A stretch of DNA of 64,000 bases from NCBI GenBank assembly GCA_014706295.1, contig JACSVZ010000014.1:74289935-74353934 (forward strand), written 5' to 3'. Shown here one piece after another: positions 12,792 through 26,136 of this stretch. A model generated the notes under the pieces. It ran no database searches, had not been told where the DNA came from, and saw nothing but the letters and a program-made list of their open reading frames with translations. The position numbers and the translations under genes are program-made. This stretch comes from Lycocorax pyrrhopterus obiensis (Eukaryota > Chordata > Aves > Passeriformes > Paradisaeidae). The first letter of the stretch is position 1. Each line of letters starts with the position of its first letter.

Positions 12792-13225
12792 TTTTTTTTA
12801 TTTATTTACATACATTCTTTGTGCCAGAATTTCCTTCTGTGTTCCAAAGAATGCAGTTGGCATCCTTTTTATGAGCATCAACTGTGGTATTTGGGATGAG
12901 AGCAGGTTTTGGCTTTTTCCAAGGGTTACACCAGGAGTAAGCAATGTTCAATTTAAGCAGGAGTTTGACAGACATCCTGTGGTAATAGGCCATATCAGCA
13001 TGTGTGCACAACCACTCTGTGAGACTCCTCTGGCTCCTTCCACCAGAGTCTGATTGCTGCTTTCTTCTGACCTTCCAGCTGATCTGTTGGTCTCTAGGGG
13101 TCTTCTGTGGTTTGGTGTTTTTAATGACAACTGACACAATCTGTGTTTGGGTGATATTGTCTGGGCTGAGTACTTACCTCCACATGCCACAGACTTTGGG
13201 GGAAGTACCTTCTGTTTCATTGACT
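12792..13225 (-). pseudogene. Possible minus-strand retrocopy or exon (unidentified)
   Basis: On the minus strand a 111-codon frame (13137 to 12802) ends at a TAA that overlaps AAATAAATAAAAAAAAC, i.e. a polyadenylation-signal-like word followed by eight A (12792-12799). A strong splice-donor-like GGAGGTAAGTAC lies further upstream on the same strand (complement of about 13178-13189). The base composition is more gene-like than its surroundings. I do not recognise the peptide (it includes KKPKPALIPNTTVDAHKKDA), and the frame has no known domain. It could be a decayed retrocopy, a lncRNA exon or chance. Confidence 0.25.
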
Positions 13226-13350
13226 GAAAAAGCTATTTTTATGTTGCTCATTCAAAAATACAGAATTCTAAAGCATTTTCTCCTCTGAAGCTTAATGAGT
13301 GCAGGGCAGCAGAGTTCATAGAGTGGAATGAGTTGACCTCCAGCTACACT

Positions 13351-13384
13351 TCCAAGGAAGTTTGTCTTCCAAGGAAGTTTATCT
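13351..13384 (+). repeat. Tandem duplication, 17 bp x 2
   Basis: TCCAAGGAAGTTTGTCT is followed directly by TCCAAGGAAGTTTATCT, with one difference. It looks like a simple local duplication in the intron. Confidence 0.92.
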
Positions 13385-16300
13385 TAGTTGTGTAAATGAA
13401 GGCGTCCCCTTCTCTTTCTCTTTCTGTGATTTTGTTTCAAAAATCATGTGTGAAAATATGACTGAATTATGACTACCTGAAGAGCAAATTAAAAGCAGGG
13501 GACTCTTGCACTAAGTTGCAGTTGTAACCAAATCTCTGATGGTTAGGACTGAAGCTCCCTACATGAGATACACCAGCAACCATTCCATGCAATAAAACAG
13601 AATAGAAGCTTTAAAGAAACCCTGAAACAAGTAGCTCCTTTGGAGAACATAACCTCAGCTGTATAATCATATCATCCTTTTAATGGTCAAACACCCAGTT
13701 TCCATGAGATATCTATTTTTTTTTTCCTAAAAGTGGAAGAGATGCCTTTTACTTTCCTGCAGCTTACATGATGTTGAGATATTAACAGCAATTAATATTT
13801 CCACATAGGATCTCTAATAGTTCTAGCTCTGGAAGAATAACATTTCTTTTCTTTTTCTTTTTGTGTGGAGAAGGTGAATTAAGTTCTCTTTTCACAGAGC
13901 TCTGCTTTTACCCTCTAAAACCCAATATAGGGTTCAATACAGGGAACAGCCTCCTCCTTTTTGCTGGTGCTCCTGGGTCAGCCAGGGCTGCAGTATCTGA
14001 CATGCTTATCAGCTGGAAGCTCGCTGGGGGAGCTACATCCCAGAGCTCATGCTGTCACATTGTACCTTTATATAGATCAGAAAATGACCTGATGTATCCT
14101 GTATTTAGTAGCTGAAGAGTAAAGGCAGCATAGAGTGATTTTATTTAATCCTAAATTTTCAATGAGATTGATAACTTGGTCTAATGAAACCAGAAATTGC
14201 CCAACTGAACTATCATTATAAACCTTTGATATTCAAAGACCAGTTCTTCAAGAAATCTGGAGAGAGCTTATAATTACAGGAGATAAGAGCATTTGCAATA
14301 ATTTTATAATTATTTACTATAGACCTTCCAATGGAGAAGGTAAATTATCATGCATGCAGTCCAGAAACTGTGTTCCAGTCAAGGAAACTTTCTCTTGACT
14401 CCTTAAAGGTAGCTGTGATCTGTTTTAGACATGCTATTATGTATACCTGTACATTTCAGCAATATATTTTCATTAATCATCTTTGTGATCTGCTTTATAC
14501 CTACCATTAACTAAATTTCTGCAAGAAACCCGTCATACATACTTACTTGGCATATTAAAAGTCCAGCTGGGGTACACAGAGTCTTACATACAAACCCTCT
14601 GTGGATATCTTGGCTTCACTAGAATGGGTGTATTTGCTAATTTAATAACTACAGTAAGATACACTTAGTTTATTAGTAACAACTATTTTTGTTGCAGTGT
14701 GTAAGAACACCTTTTAGAGTGAAAGCAACTGATGTCATTATCCGTTATGTGTTTTAACTTGATGAGTGTTATTAAATGCAATTTCATGTTTTTATTCAAT
14801 TGTTCCTTGACTAGTAAACTCCAGCAGTTGTTCTGCCCTTACAAGAAATACGCTCAAGTCATAATTGTCCTTATGGCTATATTAGACCGAACCAGTTTAT
14901 CTAAATACACAGTGTACTTACTCTAAAGAGATACCTTTGAAATATCTCTAAATGACAGTTTTGGAAAGTGGAAGTCTCTCCATTTTTCCACAGAAATAGA
15001 AATGTATGCATTCAAATGAATGTGTTAGCCAAATGCAAACTGAAGTTATCAACACTGGTTATATACCAAAAGTGTCAAAGTGAGGATTTGCTATAAAGCA
15101 TGGAAGGGCAACAATCTGAGGCCTCAGTTCCCTTTAATACTGCTTTCAGTATTTCCCTTTTTCATTTTTTTTAAACTACAAATTACCAAAGTTAATTGGA
15201 AATTAGAGGTTAGTACAAGATGTATTTTAAAAACTGTATTAAAATGCAGCATAGAAAATCTGTTTGTCACAGAAAGTTAATCTTCATTACTCAGTGGTGA
15301 GTGCTGCATGACTGCTTTCATACAATAGAAAGGGAGGATTTTACAGACAGTGAATACTATGAAGATAGCGTACTCAGCACTGCCCATTTTTCTTTTGCCT
15401 TTCTGTATAAATAAGCTTTTTGACCTTAACATGAAATGTAACATTCTTTCTTTATTAGCTAAGCTGTGTTGTCTGCTTCATTGTGAATTTCTCACGTGAG
15501 TGGAAAAAAATGCAATGGTTCTGCTTTAGCATGAAAGCAGATGGTGTATTACTGGAAAGTTCAGAGCGATAGGTTTGGAATATCAGTGTCTTGCATGTGC
15601 GAAGAGAGTATGTCCTTGACTGTTAATTATAAGATTAACATTTTTAAAGTGTCCAAAATTTTTAGTATTCCGTAAAAATTTTATAAATTGTTCAATAAAA
15701 AGAGTATTTAAATGTCATGTGTTAAAACCAGGAAATCTGTTTAATTTGATATGTTGCCTGTGTATATTCTGTACATTACTTAAAGGTCAACTCCTTTGAC
15801 AAAGCTGCAAAAATAGCAGTAAAATGGAAAGCTGTTGCAGGCATTTAGGTTGGAACAGTTACACTAAATGGACCTTGCTACATTTGTTCCGCAGGATACA
15901 CTTGTTGAATTCCTGATTTGTTGAGCAATACTTGATAATATCACCCTGAACATCAGAAGTTTCTTTTATAGACACTTTTCTAGACATTGTTCCCAACTTA
16001 ACATTTCTAACTTACGCCATTGACTACCATCATTCATCTCAGACAAGTCTGGGGGGGTTTGTCTTTATGTATTTGGCTTTGAAAAGAAATGTAGTTGGTC
16101 CAATTTCTGTTATTTCAGCCATATTTAGAACAATCTCATGTCTCCAGTAGAACTATTTATCTGCTTAATAACATTTATACTGTGTATGTATGATTTAAAA
16201 CAAGTCTGTGACATTTTCCATCAAAAAGAAAAGTGAGACAGTGAAAATGATATAAAGAGGTTGAGGAAGAACAATTGCACTTTCATCACCACATTCAAGT

Positions 16301-17788
16301 TTCAGGTTGAGGTACCCAGAAACAAAAAATGGGATGTGGTTACCCCAAAGCCTCTGGATTTCCAGGGTTCAAGAGTTCTTTCACTCATTTTGTCCTCCTT
16401 CGAAATTATTCATACCTTGTAGAACTCTGTGAGCAGGAAAAAATAATGTGTTTAGAGATAGCTGTAAATTACCTCAGTCATTAATTTGATGTCATTAACC
16501 ACAGCTTATGTCTAGACTCATGAGATACTTATTGATGTCCCACAATTTGTATTTGTGTATGTAAAACTTTCGAATGAACTCTCTAGTTTTTGGGCTAGAT
16601 TTGAAAAAAAGAAGTAAGTTTTCCCTTCAGACTTAATTTTTTTTTTTAGGGGATGGGTTTGAAGATTAAGAACACTGTAAGCTAGTTAAGAACAATCAAG
16701 GATTTAGCCAGAAGTTAAGTTTGTATGCTGGATTTGATACTCTAGTTGAGATTATAGCAATTTTCATAGGAAATAGCTTGCCATTCTCACAATTTATTCC
16801 ATTCAATAAAATTCAACAGAAATATTATTTGGATGAGCAATGAAAAAGGGAATTATATAAATTAAATTTCTTCTCTGCACTTTCACTTGCGGATATAATT
16901 TTGCACTTTGATATCAGACAAGACAAACCTTGTGAAGGTTTAACTTGTTAACACTTCATAATACCCAGTGTCTGTGAGTAATCATATTAGCTGCACAATC
17001 ACCTGGACTTAGCATATGATCCTTGCTTTTTTCCTTCTTAGTTCACAAAATTATGGAGACTTTTTCAAGATGTCTAAAATACCTCCAATCCAATGGCATC
17101 TTGTTCTATCAGTTTTATTTTAATGTGGGTTAACTCGCTGAAGTGTTTTTGAAATCAAAGGAAAACAGGATTTTGAGGGAAAAGAAGCTGAGTTCACAAG
17201 GAAGAGGTGAAACAAAACTAATCCTTCTTCTGCTCTCCTGAACAGTTGTGTAGAATTTTGTCATTTCAAAAACAAGTGTCAGTATGAGTTTTCATACAAC
17301 CTAATATTTCATTGTCATCTAATTTAGATATTATGTCCCAGACTCAGTGGAGCATGTAAGCTTTTCATGTATTTAATTTTAAGAGTTTAAGGAATCTGTG
17401 TGATTCGTGTGATTTATGTTCCGGAGGCAGGTATTCTACTATGTCAGGTGCTGAATTAGGATGCCTCCGTTCTGTTACTTGTTTTGTCACCCATGTAAGC
17501 TTATCACTGAAAATCAGCCTACATCTCAAATCCCTCCAGAGGTCTTAATAAAATTGTAAAGGGATGTGACAGTTTTCTATGATTGTTAAGACTAAATATG
17601 TGATTAAATGGGAGTTTAAGATGCACCTCAATTATAGCTAGAGAGAGGATAACAAGAAAGAGAGTTTGTTGAGATGTGGAAAGAGCTCTTCAAAGCACCA
17701 ACCAACTCCTAAAAACTGCCGTCCTGGTGTCTGTATAGTTATTTATGATTGCAGCTGCCATCTACCCACAACCAATGAGCTCCAGAAC

Positions 17789-17854
17789 AGCTATAGGGTC
17801 TACTGCTATAGCATATAATACAGAGCTATATGCTATACTGGAGAGCTATAGGGT
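17789..17854. repeat. Direct repeats flanking an inverted repeat
   Basis: AGCTATAGGGT occurs at 17789-17799 and again at 17844-17854. Between them, TATAGCATATA (17807-17817) and TATATGCTATA (17827-17837) form an 11-bp perfect stem with a 9-nt loop. The whole 66-bp block is built from GCTATA words. Confidence 0.85.
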
Positions 17855-20800
17855 TCTCTTATTTAACAGAGATGTAATATATATTTCACAAGTCTGTTCC
17901 GTGAAATAGATTATGGAGCCTGTTGGGCATAAGCTGCTTTGAGAGATTGCAGTGAAAAAAGTTAATAATTAGAGAAAATTTTTATAGAGTTGTCAGTTTG
18001 CTAGTACATCTTCTGTCTTTTGTTCACATCCATTCACATCCAGTCATGAGCCATTTAGAATAAGAAGTATTAGTTGTAAGTGTTGTTTAAAGTTGTTTAT
18101 TTTTATTTGGATTTTATTAAAACTGAGATAGCTGTAGCAGTTCGCTATGAGGACTTGCATGAATGAGCATTTCTGGAAAAAACAGTTGACAAAAGCAGTA
18201 GAAAAGTCTTCATCTCCTCATCAAATAGACCAGACCTATGAAATTTTGCCATTTATAGCATTTGGCTTTTGAATCACTATTACTTTAATGTGAATGAATG
18301 TTTTCTTCTCTCTTAGGAGAATTGTAACAATTTTATAACAAACTCTATTCCGGGCAAGAACAGATAGCAGAAAATGAAATAATGGTGAGTTTAAAATTTG
18401 CAGGGAACAAGCTTTCTTCCCTTCATTTTCCACTTGAAAATGTTAGTATAAAGTTGATTCTTTCTAGAGCTTGCAACATATTAGGCTGCTAATGTCCCAG
18501 TCCTTTGAGTCATTTTTCATTTGAAGGTGATCATTGTTGCATAAGTGACAAATACTTACTTTTTTCTTTACTTCTCCATTTATGGCATTTTCTGGAAAAA
18601 TCTTCTTCCAGTATCTCCTGAATTGCAGCCATTTGTTCTGTTGTGCTAGCTTGCTGATAATCAAGTCATCTGCAAAAATGTTGTGTCTCCCCTGGCAGTA
18701 TGGCAATGCTTGTTTTCTGAGCTTGAATCACTTGAGTTCTTCCCCAGGAGATACCATGTAATAACGCAGGTGAGGTATTAAATAATGTTTTTGAGCTTTG
18801 CTGTGTAGCCTCTAAGAAAGAGACATAGAAGACTGTGTGTGCTTTTACAGCACAGTCGATTTAGTCGTTGGTTAGAAATCATCTGTGTTACTGAGTTAGG
18901 ATAACAGCACGTTTTACAGCCTTGACATTTTGATTTCAAGAGTGCTGTGATTAAAAACAGCGGGTTTTTTTTCATTCCTACATACAAGGTGAGCAGCTCT
19001 GCGTCTGCTCCCAGACCACACTCAGGAACTTTCAGCTAGCTGAGAGAGTGAACATCAGGACTCTCCAGGGACCTCAGTAAAATGTCCTGCTCAGGACCAT
19101 GTCACCTGGCCGATCCTTTCATGTCACTTCCTAAGGCCAGTGGCCATTTTGGAAGGATGGTAGCTACTTACATAACATGGCTACATGGAAAATGGCTTTG
19201 CTGTTTCCTGGCCTAAGCATAAATTTCTGATTTAAGCATGAAACCCCACATTATTTCTATTTAAGGATGCTTGACACATTCCTTTTCATGCATCTTCATG
19301 GAACACTGGTGCTTGCATTTACATAAAATCTTAAACTGCTGGTGTTTAAAGAGGAGGAAAAGTTATTATGTAGGTGTTAGGAAGTTACTGTTGTGAGTCC
19401 CCTCAAGCCTCCAACTTCCCTCTGAGGAAGTCACTCCTTTTTTGTAATATAAAAAGCCGGTTTTTCTTTCCACCATTGTAGTTTCTTTATAATTTTGTAA
19501 TAGCAGTTTGTGGTGATAAAATAGCAAGTAATTATACAGCAAAAACATTTTAGCTATCTAGCATTTTAGCAACCCAGGAAATCTAGGATTCAGAAGGTGA
19601 ATTTTCTAGTAGCACAATATACTTATATACTTAAATTCAAAATGGATGTAAATCAGTTCTGTGAAGAAGATGGAGAGGTTCAAGAGCTTGTGAGCATGTA
19701 GAGTCTCCATGTGTTTTAGTTGATTACTGAAAATACTAAATACGTCATGAAACATAGCAAAGAATTGAGACACTGTCCAAACAGACACTGTTAGATTTGT
19801 ACTTCAGACAATGACTCCCAAAAATGAAAACAATTTTCCTGTGTGAATTGTATTTCCCAGTATCAAGAATTTTCTTTAATGGATTCTTTAGCCCTATATA
19901 AGGCAAAAATAAAACTACTGTATTATAATTATATAATAAAAGACATTTTGATATCAAATACTACAGAAAATATGCAAATATGAAAAATAAACCCAAGAAA
20001 AAAAAGTCAAGGATCCTATTAGCTTCTACCAACCAAAATGGAAAACTATAGATTCATCTGACTGACTTCCAAAGCTGTTTTCCAACACGTGGCATTATTC
20101 TGAATACAATCTTATGGAAATAATTATAAATTAATGGCTGTTTCTTTTTATTCTTATGTACAATTGGTTTCAGCAACTGGTGAATGCCAGCAAATTAAAG
20201 AGCATAAATCAATCAAAGATTTATATGAGTAAAATATATATGATGTGGTAAAGTACAGCCACAAGCTTTTTAAGTTTCTTTTAGAGTTTGACAGCAGAAG
20301 CCCAGTTCCTGTGGTACACCTGTGTCTTCCCATGCATTTTCTCCTGTAAAAGGGAGTATGCTACTGGGTTTTGGGTTTTATGCAGCACAGTTGCAAAATT
20401 AAAAAGGCTTATCACTACAGGTTTGTCCAGGGTTTAAATTATGGAGTTGTTGTTGTAATAGGAAAAAAACCCATAAGATGGGAGTATCTTACTAAATACA
20501 TGTGTACTTCCTTGAATGTCTAGCTAAGAGCATTGTAGAATCACTACACAGCCCTCTCTGTTCAGAGATTCTCATATAGGAGTTCTACAGAAACTCCTAT
20601 TATATTAATTGTGCTCTTGATATAAAAGCATTTTAAATCACTCATAAAAATATTAATGCACAGAAGAGGTGCAGAAAATCAAGAACTTCCACTCATTAAA
20701 ATCGAGTACAAAGGGATCTTTCATTCATTGTTCTTTGAAATCCAGCAGGCTGCATAAATTTCTTCTTTAAAGTTGAATTCAGAGAGACTCAAGAGAGGAA

Positions 20801-22533
20801 TTGAGAATATGAAATTCATTTCTAGATGATCAGAATCAATCTCCCATTTTTTGACATTTCTGGAGATGAACCTGAGTGCAACTGAGAATAAAGGAAAGAA
20901 TGTCAGCCCAGATTTAAAGCCTGAACATTCCCATGAATAATCCAGCTGCTGATGCTTGAGGGTCTAAAATTTATCTGGAGATGCTGGGGAGGCAAAAGAT
21001 TTAAAATGAACAGTAAGAATAAATTCTGTCAGAACTGAACATTTTGATCCAAAATATTGGCTCAAAATATGTCTGTTTCAAGGGTCACCCCCATTTTATT
21101 TTGTTTGTTTGTTTTGCTTTGTTTAGGATTTTAGGTCCATTAAAAAGGTTATTAAGCCTTTGGTCCCAGTTAGATATGCTAAAATGTTGATAACATTTAA
21201 GAAAAGGAGGGGGGAACAGGATAAAGGAATTACTACTGTGTTACTTAACAGCAGGCAGGACAGATTTGTGAGGTCATGTGATAGGGCAGCTGAACAATGA
21301 AAATATTTTTTAAATACGAATCTAGAAAAGGTAAATAAAATGAGCCGTTATAAAGAAAAATAGCAGCATTATACTTAATCCAGCTGAAGTTCTCTTAAAA
21401 GGATAAAGAAAAAATTCTTGGACACAGGAAAGCTAGAAAAAGCTCAGAACTCTCTGAGGAAGGAAATCAATGTTTTATATTTGCCATTTGCACAAACTCT
21501 TTCAGCTTGCAGTGTTAATCATCCTATATCAGTGCAGGAAATGCCTGCTACTTTGTTGCACTAAAATGACATTTCAAATATAACCTTACCAACCCCTGCA
21601 TGTGTTTGCATTTTCTGTTACCTGTGAAAATGCATCACCGGTTTGCTGCATTTCCATAACCACAACATTCTTCATTCTTTCTTCTGGCTCCAGTAGTAGC
21701 ACTTTGAAATCCTGCTGCATTGTTACAGTTTCAGAAGCAGTAGATTAGTACTATGCTATTATATTGCTGTAGCTTATTTTTCACATGAACAACTTGCCAA
21801 AAACATACAGGACTCTATGAGTAGTGATGAAGCTTACTTGTGATAATCAATAAGGCTTAGTCACTCTGCATGACATTAGGGTTTTTATAAGTTCTGGCAA
21901 GATCTTCATTTATCTATGCCACAATTTTTTGCTCATAGCATGGCTATTTTCATTTTCTGCTTTAAAAGGTGCTTCCCTAACAAAAAGTGTCTTTCCTCTA
22001 AACATTTGATTCATGAGCCTCTAAAAAATGTTATAATTAATGTCTGCCTATTAAAAAACAAAAAGTGAGGGAGAAAAATGCCAAAAGCATATATGACAAT
22101 ACTGTGAAATGTCACTAAAGGTAGACTGTTAAAACCAGAAATGTCAGTTCTCACTGACCCTGACCAATGCTGTTTCTTCTTTTCTTCCTTAATGTTGCGT
22201 TACAGACCACATAATACTGCATTATCTCCTTATTTATTTTATGGCTTTGTTCTCCCAAATAGCAGTAAACTATTTATATGCTATTGTATATATGTGTATA
22301 AAACACAAAAATCTCTATATTTCATAATAGTTTTGTATCTTTTCCTGCCACCATTTGTTGTTTGTTTATTCTCTCTTTTTTTGTGGTAGCTGTTACAGTC
22401 CTTTTGGACTTGCCAACCCCCCCAGGGCCATGTGAACAGAAATAAAAGAGGCTGACTCAGCATCTCCTTTTTTTCGAACCCCAGTATAAAGAAAAGGACA
22501 TTTTTATCATCTTGTATTTGACAATTTGTTAGT

Positions 22534-23060
22534 CACAGAATTATAGAACCGTTAGGGTTTGAAGGAACCTCTGGAGATCATTCACTCCAACCTCCCTTCC
22601 AAGACAGGGTCACCTGGAGCAGGTGACACTGGAACATACTCAGGTGGGTTTTGAATATCTCCAGAGAAGGAGACCCCATGAGCTCCATGGGCAGCCTGTT
22701 CCAGTGCTCTGCAACACTCAATGTAAAGAAGTTCTTCCTTAAGTTGAGATGAAACTTCCTGTGTTTTAGTTTATGGCCACTGCTTCTCATCCTGTCACTG
22801 GGGGCCCCTGAAAAGAGCCTGGCACCGTTCTCCTGACACCTGCATTTGAGATATTTATTTGCATTAATGGGATCCCCTCTACGTCTTTTCTTCTCTGGAC
22901 TAAACAGGCCCAGCTCTTGCAGTCTCTCCTCATGAGAGAGATGCTCCAGACCCCAGTTAATCTCTGCTGGATCCTTTCCAGTAGCTCCTTGTCTTTCTTG
23001 TACTGACGAGCCCAGAACCAGACACACTACTCTAGGTACTAGGGCTGAGTCACTCTTACG
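22534..23060 (-). mobile_element. CR1 LINE 3' fragment, antisense
   Basis: A 5'-truncated CR1 on the minus strand. The plus strand starts CACAGAATTATAGAACCG with AGGGTTTGAAGGAACCTC, the complement of the CR1 tail. The minus strand retains an unusually long open stretch of its C-terminal region, including LSHEERLQELGLFSPEKKRR and LNLRKNFFTLSVAEHWNRLP. The 177-codon frame at 22578-23111 is this CR1 remnant and its left flank, not a host gene. The right (5') edge is uncertain, somewhere in 23040-23110. Confidence 0.92.
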
Positions 23061-23931
23061 TGCGTACACTCTTCCACTTAGGTGGAAGTCTTCTTCCTGG
23101 TGCCTGGCCACTGTTACAAACTTGCATCACTCTTCTTCCAATCCAGCTATGCAGAAAACATTTCTGATTTCCAATCCAGACCAGTTTAATTAAATAGTTA
23201 AAAGTTAATCAAGTTAATTTCACAGATGCAGCAAAGCTTATGTGAGTATGTTGTGTACCAGCTGCCACACTGCTTTCAGAGGCAGTCTGAGCCGTGCAGC
23301 ACCCACCTAGACCAGCATTTGTCTGAACTAACCTGCTCGTTTCGCATGAGTCGGCAGAAGATGCATTCTGTGGTAAAGGTGTTCACTGGTTGTGGCTACA
23401 GGTTCAGGTTCAGGCCCCTGTGGTGGGGAGGTCAGGTCAGTAGAATGGTTGTGTACCCCATTTAATAGGGAATGTAGGTGAGACAAGAAGTGAAAGTGAG
23501 ATTCTTTACTAATGATGTGTTACTGAATGCTTAGCAGATAAAATGCTTTCACTTTAAATACTCCTTCAATATTCTCCTTGCTTTTATGTTCTATCTACAC
23601 ATAATTTGTTTTATCTGTGGTTATTTATAATTGATAATGAAAACAACTTTGAAAATTAGATAATACTTACTAAACAAAACCTGAATTCAGTTATCTCTTG
23701 GTAGTATTTCTTGGTACAAATCTGGATGCAATTTCAGAACCAGTAATATTTAGTCCAAGTCCTACTTAGACTTTTTTCTTAAAAGTACTTGAATGTTTCC
23801 CTATCATCATCACTGAATGAAGACTGAACTATGGATTTTCTTTCTTTATTTGGGGAAAAAAATGGGTTTGGACTACATATGTAGAAAAAAACCAGTGAGA
23901 TTTCCAGTCAATACTTCACTATATAGTATAG

Positions 23932-24060
23932 TGAGGTCCTATTTACTTCCTTTTCTAATCCTGGGATGTCTGATCACTCAGAGAATTGGCTTACAAAAGC
24001 CAATATCATATCATAGCAAGAAAGGGGCTCTATTTAATTAGCAGCCATTGTGATCTTCAA
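23932..24060 (+). repeat. Unclassified repeat, copy A
   Basis: This segment (GAGGTCCTATTTACTTCC, TTCTAATCCTGGGATGTCTG, ATCACTCAG) aligns with 25388-25520 over about 130 bp with small indels. I estimate roughly 70-75% identity over the first 55 bp and lower after that. I do not recognise the family. Confidence 0.65.
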
Positions 24061-25387
24061 AATTAATATAACACAATAAAGGTGAAATGGAAAATTCCAG
24101 GAAAATTTGGGGTTGAAATTTTGTTAACACGTGCACCACCTAGAGAGACAATGCCAGGAAATAATTGGAGAATTTGAATAAAAAGCGGAATACTGTCACT
24201 GCTACCAGACAGATTATTTCAGAAAGTATATCCAAATACTTGTGTTACAATTTGACACTAGGAGTCACTGTGTTTATTCATTCTCTCTTTGACCATAAAA
24301 CCTATGGCCTGTATTTTTGTTGTTCTGATGGTTCCTTAAGCCCTTCTCTGGAAAACTGCAGGAGCTTGTTGCTTAGTTTCCTTGTTTTTGTGACCGCTGG
24401 ACCATCACACGCATGATACAGCAGAGAATAGAATCCACCACCCAACGTAACTTGATGCTCTGCACATTTCAGAACAGAGCTGCAATAAGGACAAAGGAAA
24501 GGAGAAAAGGATTTAAGGAAGAAGAGTACATATATTCTGAGATGAACTGAATCACTCAGAGACCGCAGAAATAGTTTTCTCTGGCTATACATAGTGGATT
24601 ATAAAGCTGAATCAAAGGTAGTAAAGAAAGATACCCTCACTAAATTGGATTATACAGAGAAAGAGTCTGACTTGAAAGAGATAAGTTTTGGAGATAGATG
24701 ATCTCCCGTAGCATTGCAGAATCAGTTTCCTGAAGCAAACTATTCAATTGTTTGATATTAACAGCAGAAGAGGTACTTGCACTGACAACGTTCAGTGTAA
24801 GGGAAGAAATAACAAAGCCAAATATACTGAAAGAAAGGTAAAATGAACTGTCACAAATCAAAGAACGCAATTGTTTCTCAGTCAACACAGAGTGTATTTG
24901 AGGAAAGAAAGAAAGAACAATCAGACAAAGAAGTGAAAAGACCATCCTTGCCTCTACCTCCAAATAAACCTACAGTCGTTTCATAGGACACAAACCTATC
25001 CCTAGGAGTAGTTTAGGCAGAGTATGAACTGGAAGCAGTTCAATGCATGCTGTGTAAGAAACTGATTTTCCAGTTACGGATGCATTTTTTTTTCTACTGT
25101 AGTCTGAAAAATTCAGTGTGTTACACAGAAACTGTACTTTTTAATAGCATAGGAGACTAAAAATCAAGTTCACCTATATTCTTGAATTAGTCTGAGATTT
25201 ACTCTATGACCTTGGAATTCTGTTCCCTCACTGCAATTCTTGCTGAACTTTCTTCTATATTTTTTTTTGTTGGGCTGGTTTTTTGGGGGGAGGGGGATCA
25301 TGATGATGTGATTCTGCTTGTTAATTGGTAATTCACTTGTCCATTCTTTATCTAAATGGCGTTTAAAATTTCTAGGGTTGTCTCAAG

Positions 25388-25520
25388 GAGGTCCTTATTT
25401 ACATCCTTTCCTAATCATTGGATGTCTGATAATTCAGATCAGCTGCCTTTGAAAGTTGATACAATATTCTAAAGAACAGGAAGCTCAGTGAATTGGCAGG
25501 TGGTGTAATCTGTCAGGTCT
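25388..25520 (+). repeat. Unclassified repeat, copy B
   Basis: GAGGTCCTTATTTACATCC, TTTCCTAATCATTGGATGTC and TGATAATTCAG match copy A at 23932 in the same orientation, about 1.46 kb away. Similarity continues more weakly through AAGAACAGGAAGCTC. It could be an old interspersed repeat or a local duplication. Confidence 0.65.
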
Positions 25521-26100
25521 CACACATTAAATGAAACATGTTTGACAGCAATCACATTCCACCAAGGTTAACTCCAAACCCTTTTTTTCTGCAAAGGATT
25601 AGCAGATCACCCAGAGGGAGTCAGTATTCTCATAGTCTGAACCAATCATCCTTAACAGTCAGCAAACTCATTCTCATGAGGATGCTTGTCAATAGAAACA
25701 TTAGGTTATGGATACAGATACTTCTGATCACCAGTTTTAAATCCACTGCCCAGGGTCTAAGAGCAGCTGCAGAGGATCTGATTCATCATATATTTTCACA
25801 GAATACAAGCTTTTAATTTTGTTTCTCTGGAACAGGCATGTGTATGTCATCAGTGACTTTTTTTTCCTACTTTCTTTTCCCAGAAGAAAATTTCTTCCCT
25901 CAAGGATTTTAAAATTTAATACATTAATGTGAAAAAGTAACTTTAGGATTCATTTGCACTGAACAGTTTTAAATATACATTTTTCTATATCAGCACTCTC
26001 CATACACATCAAGGATCCATAATTTCTTCTTGGCAACAAATCCTATTTGTTATTAATAGAAAATATGCTTGTCAGTCCAGTAATTACATAAACGCACTTT

Positions 26101-26136
26101 CTTTCAGTTTCAATGGATTCTTTCAGTTTCAATGGA
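26101..26136 (+). repeat. Tandem duplication, 19 bp x ~2
   Basis: CTTTCAGTTTCAATGGATT is followed directly by CTTTCAGTTTCAATGGA. The second copy is perfect over 17 bases and diverges after that. Confidence 0.9.

Noticed and set aside
22578..23111. A 177-codon minus-strand frame that looks like a protein gene
   Set aside because: Its peptide is the C-terminal tail of CR1 ORF2 plus flank. It has no host-gene context.
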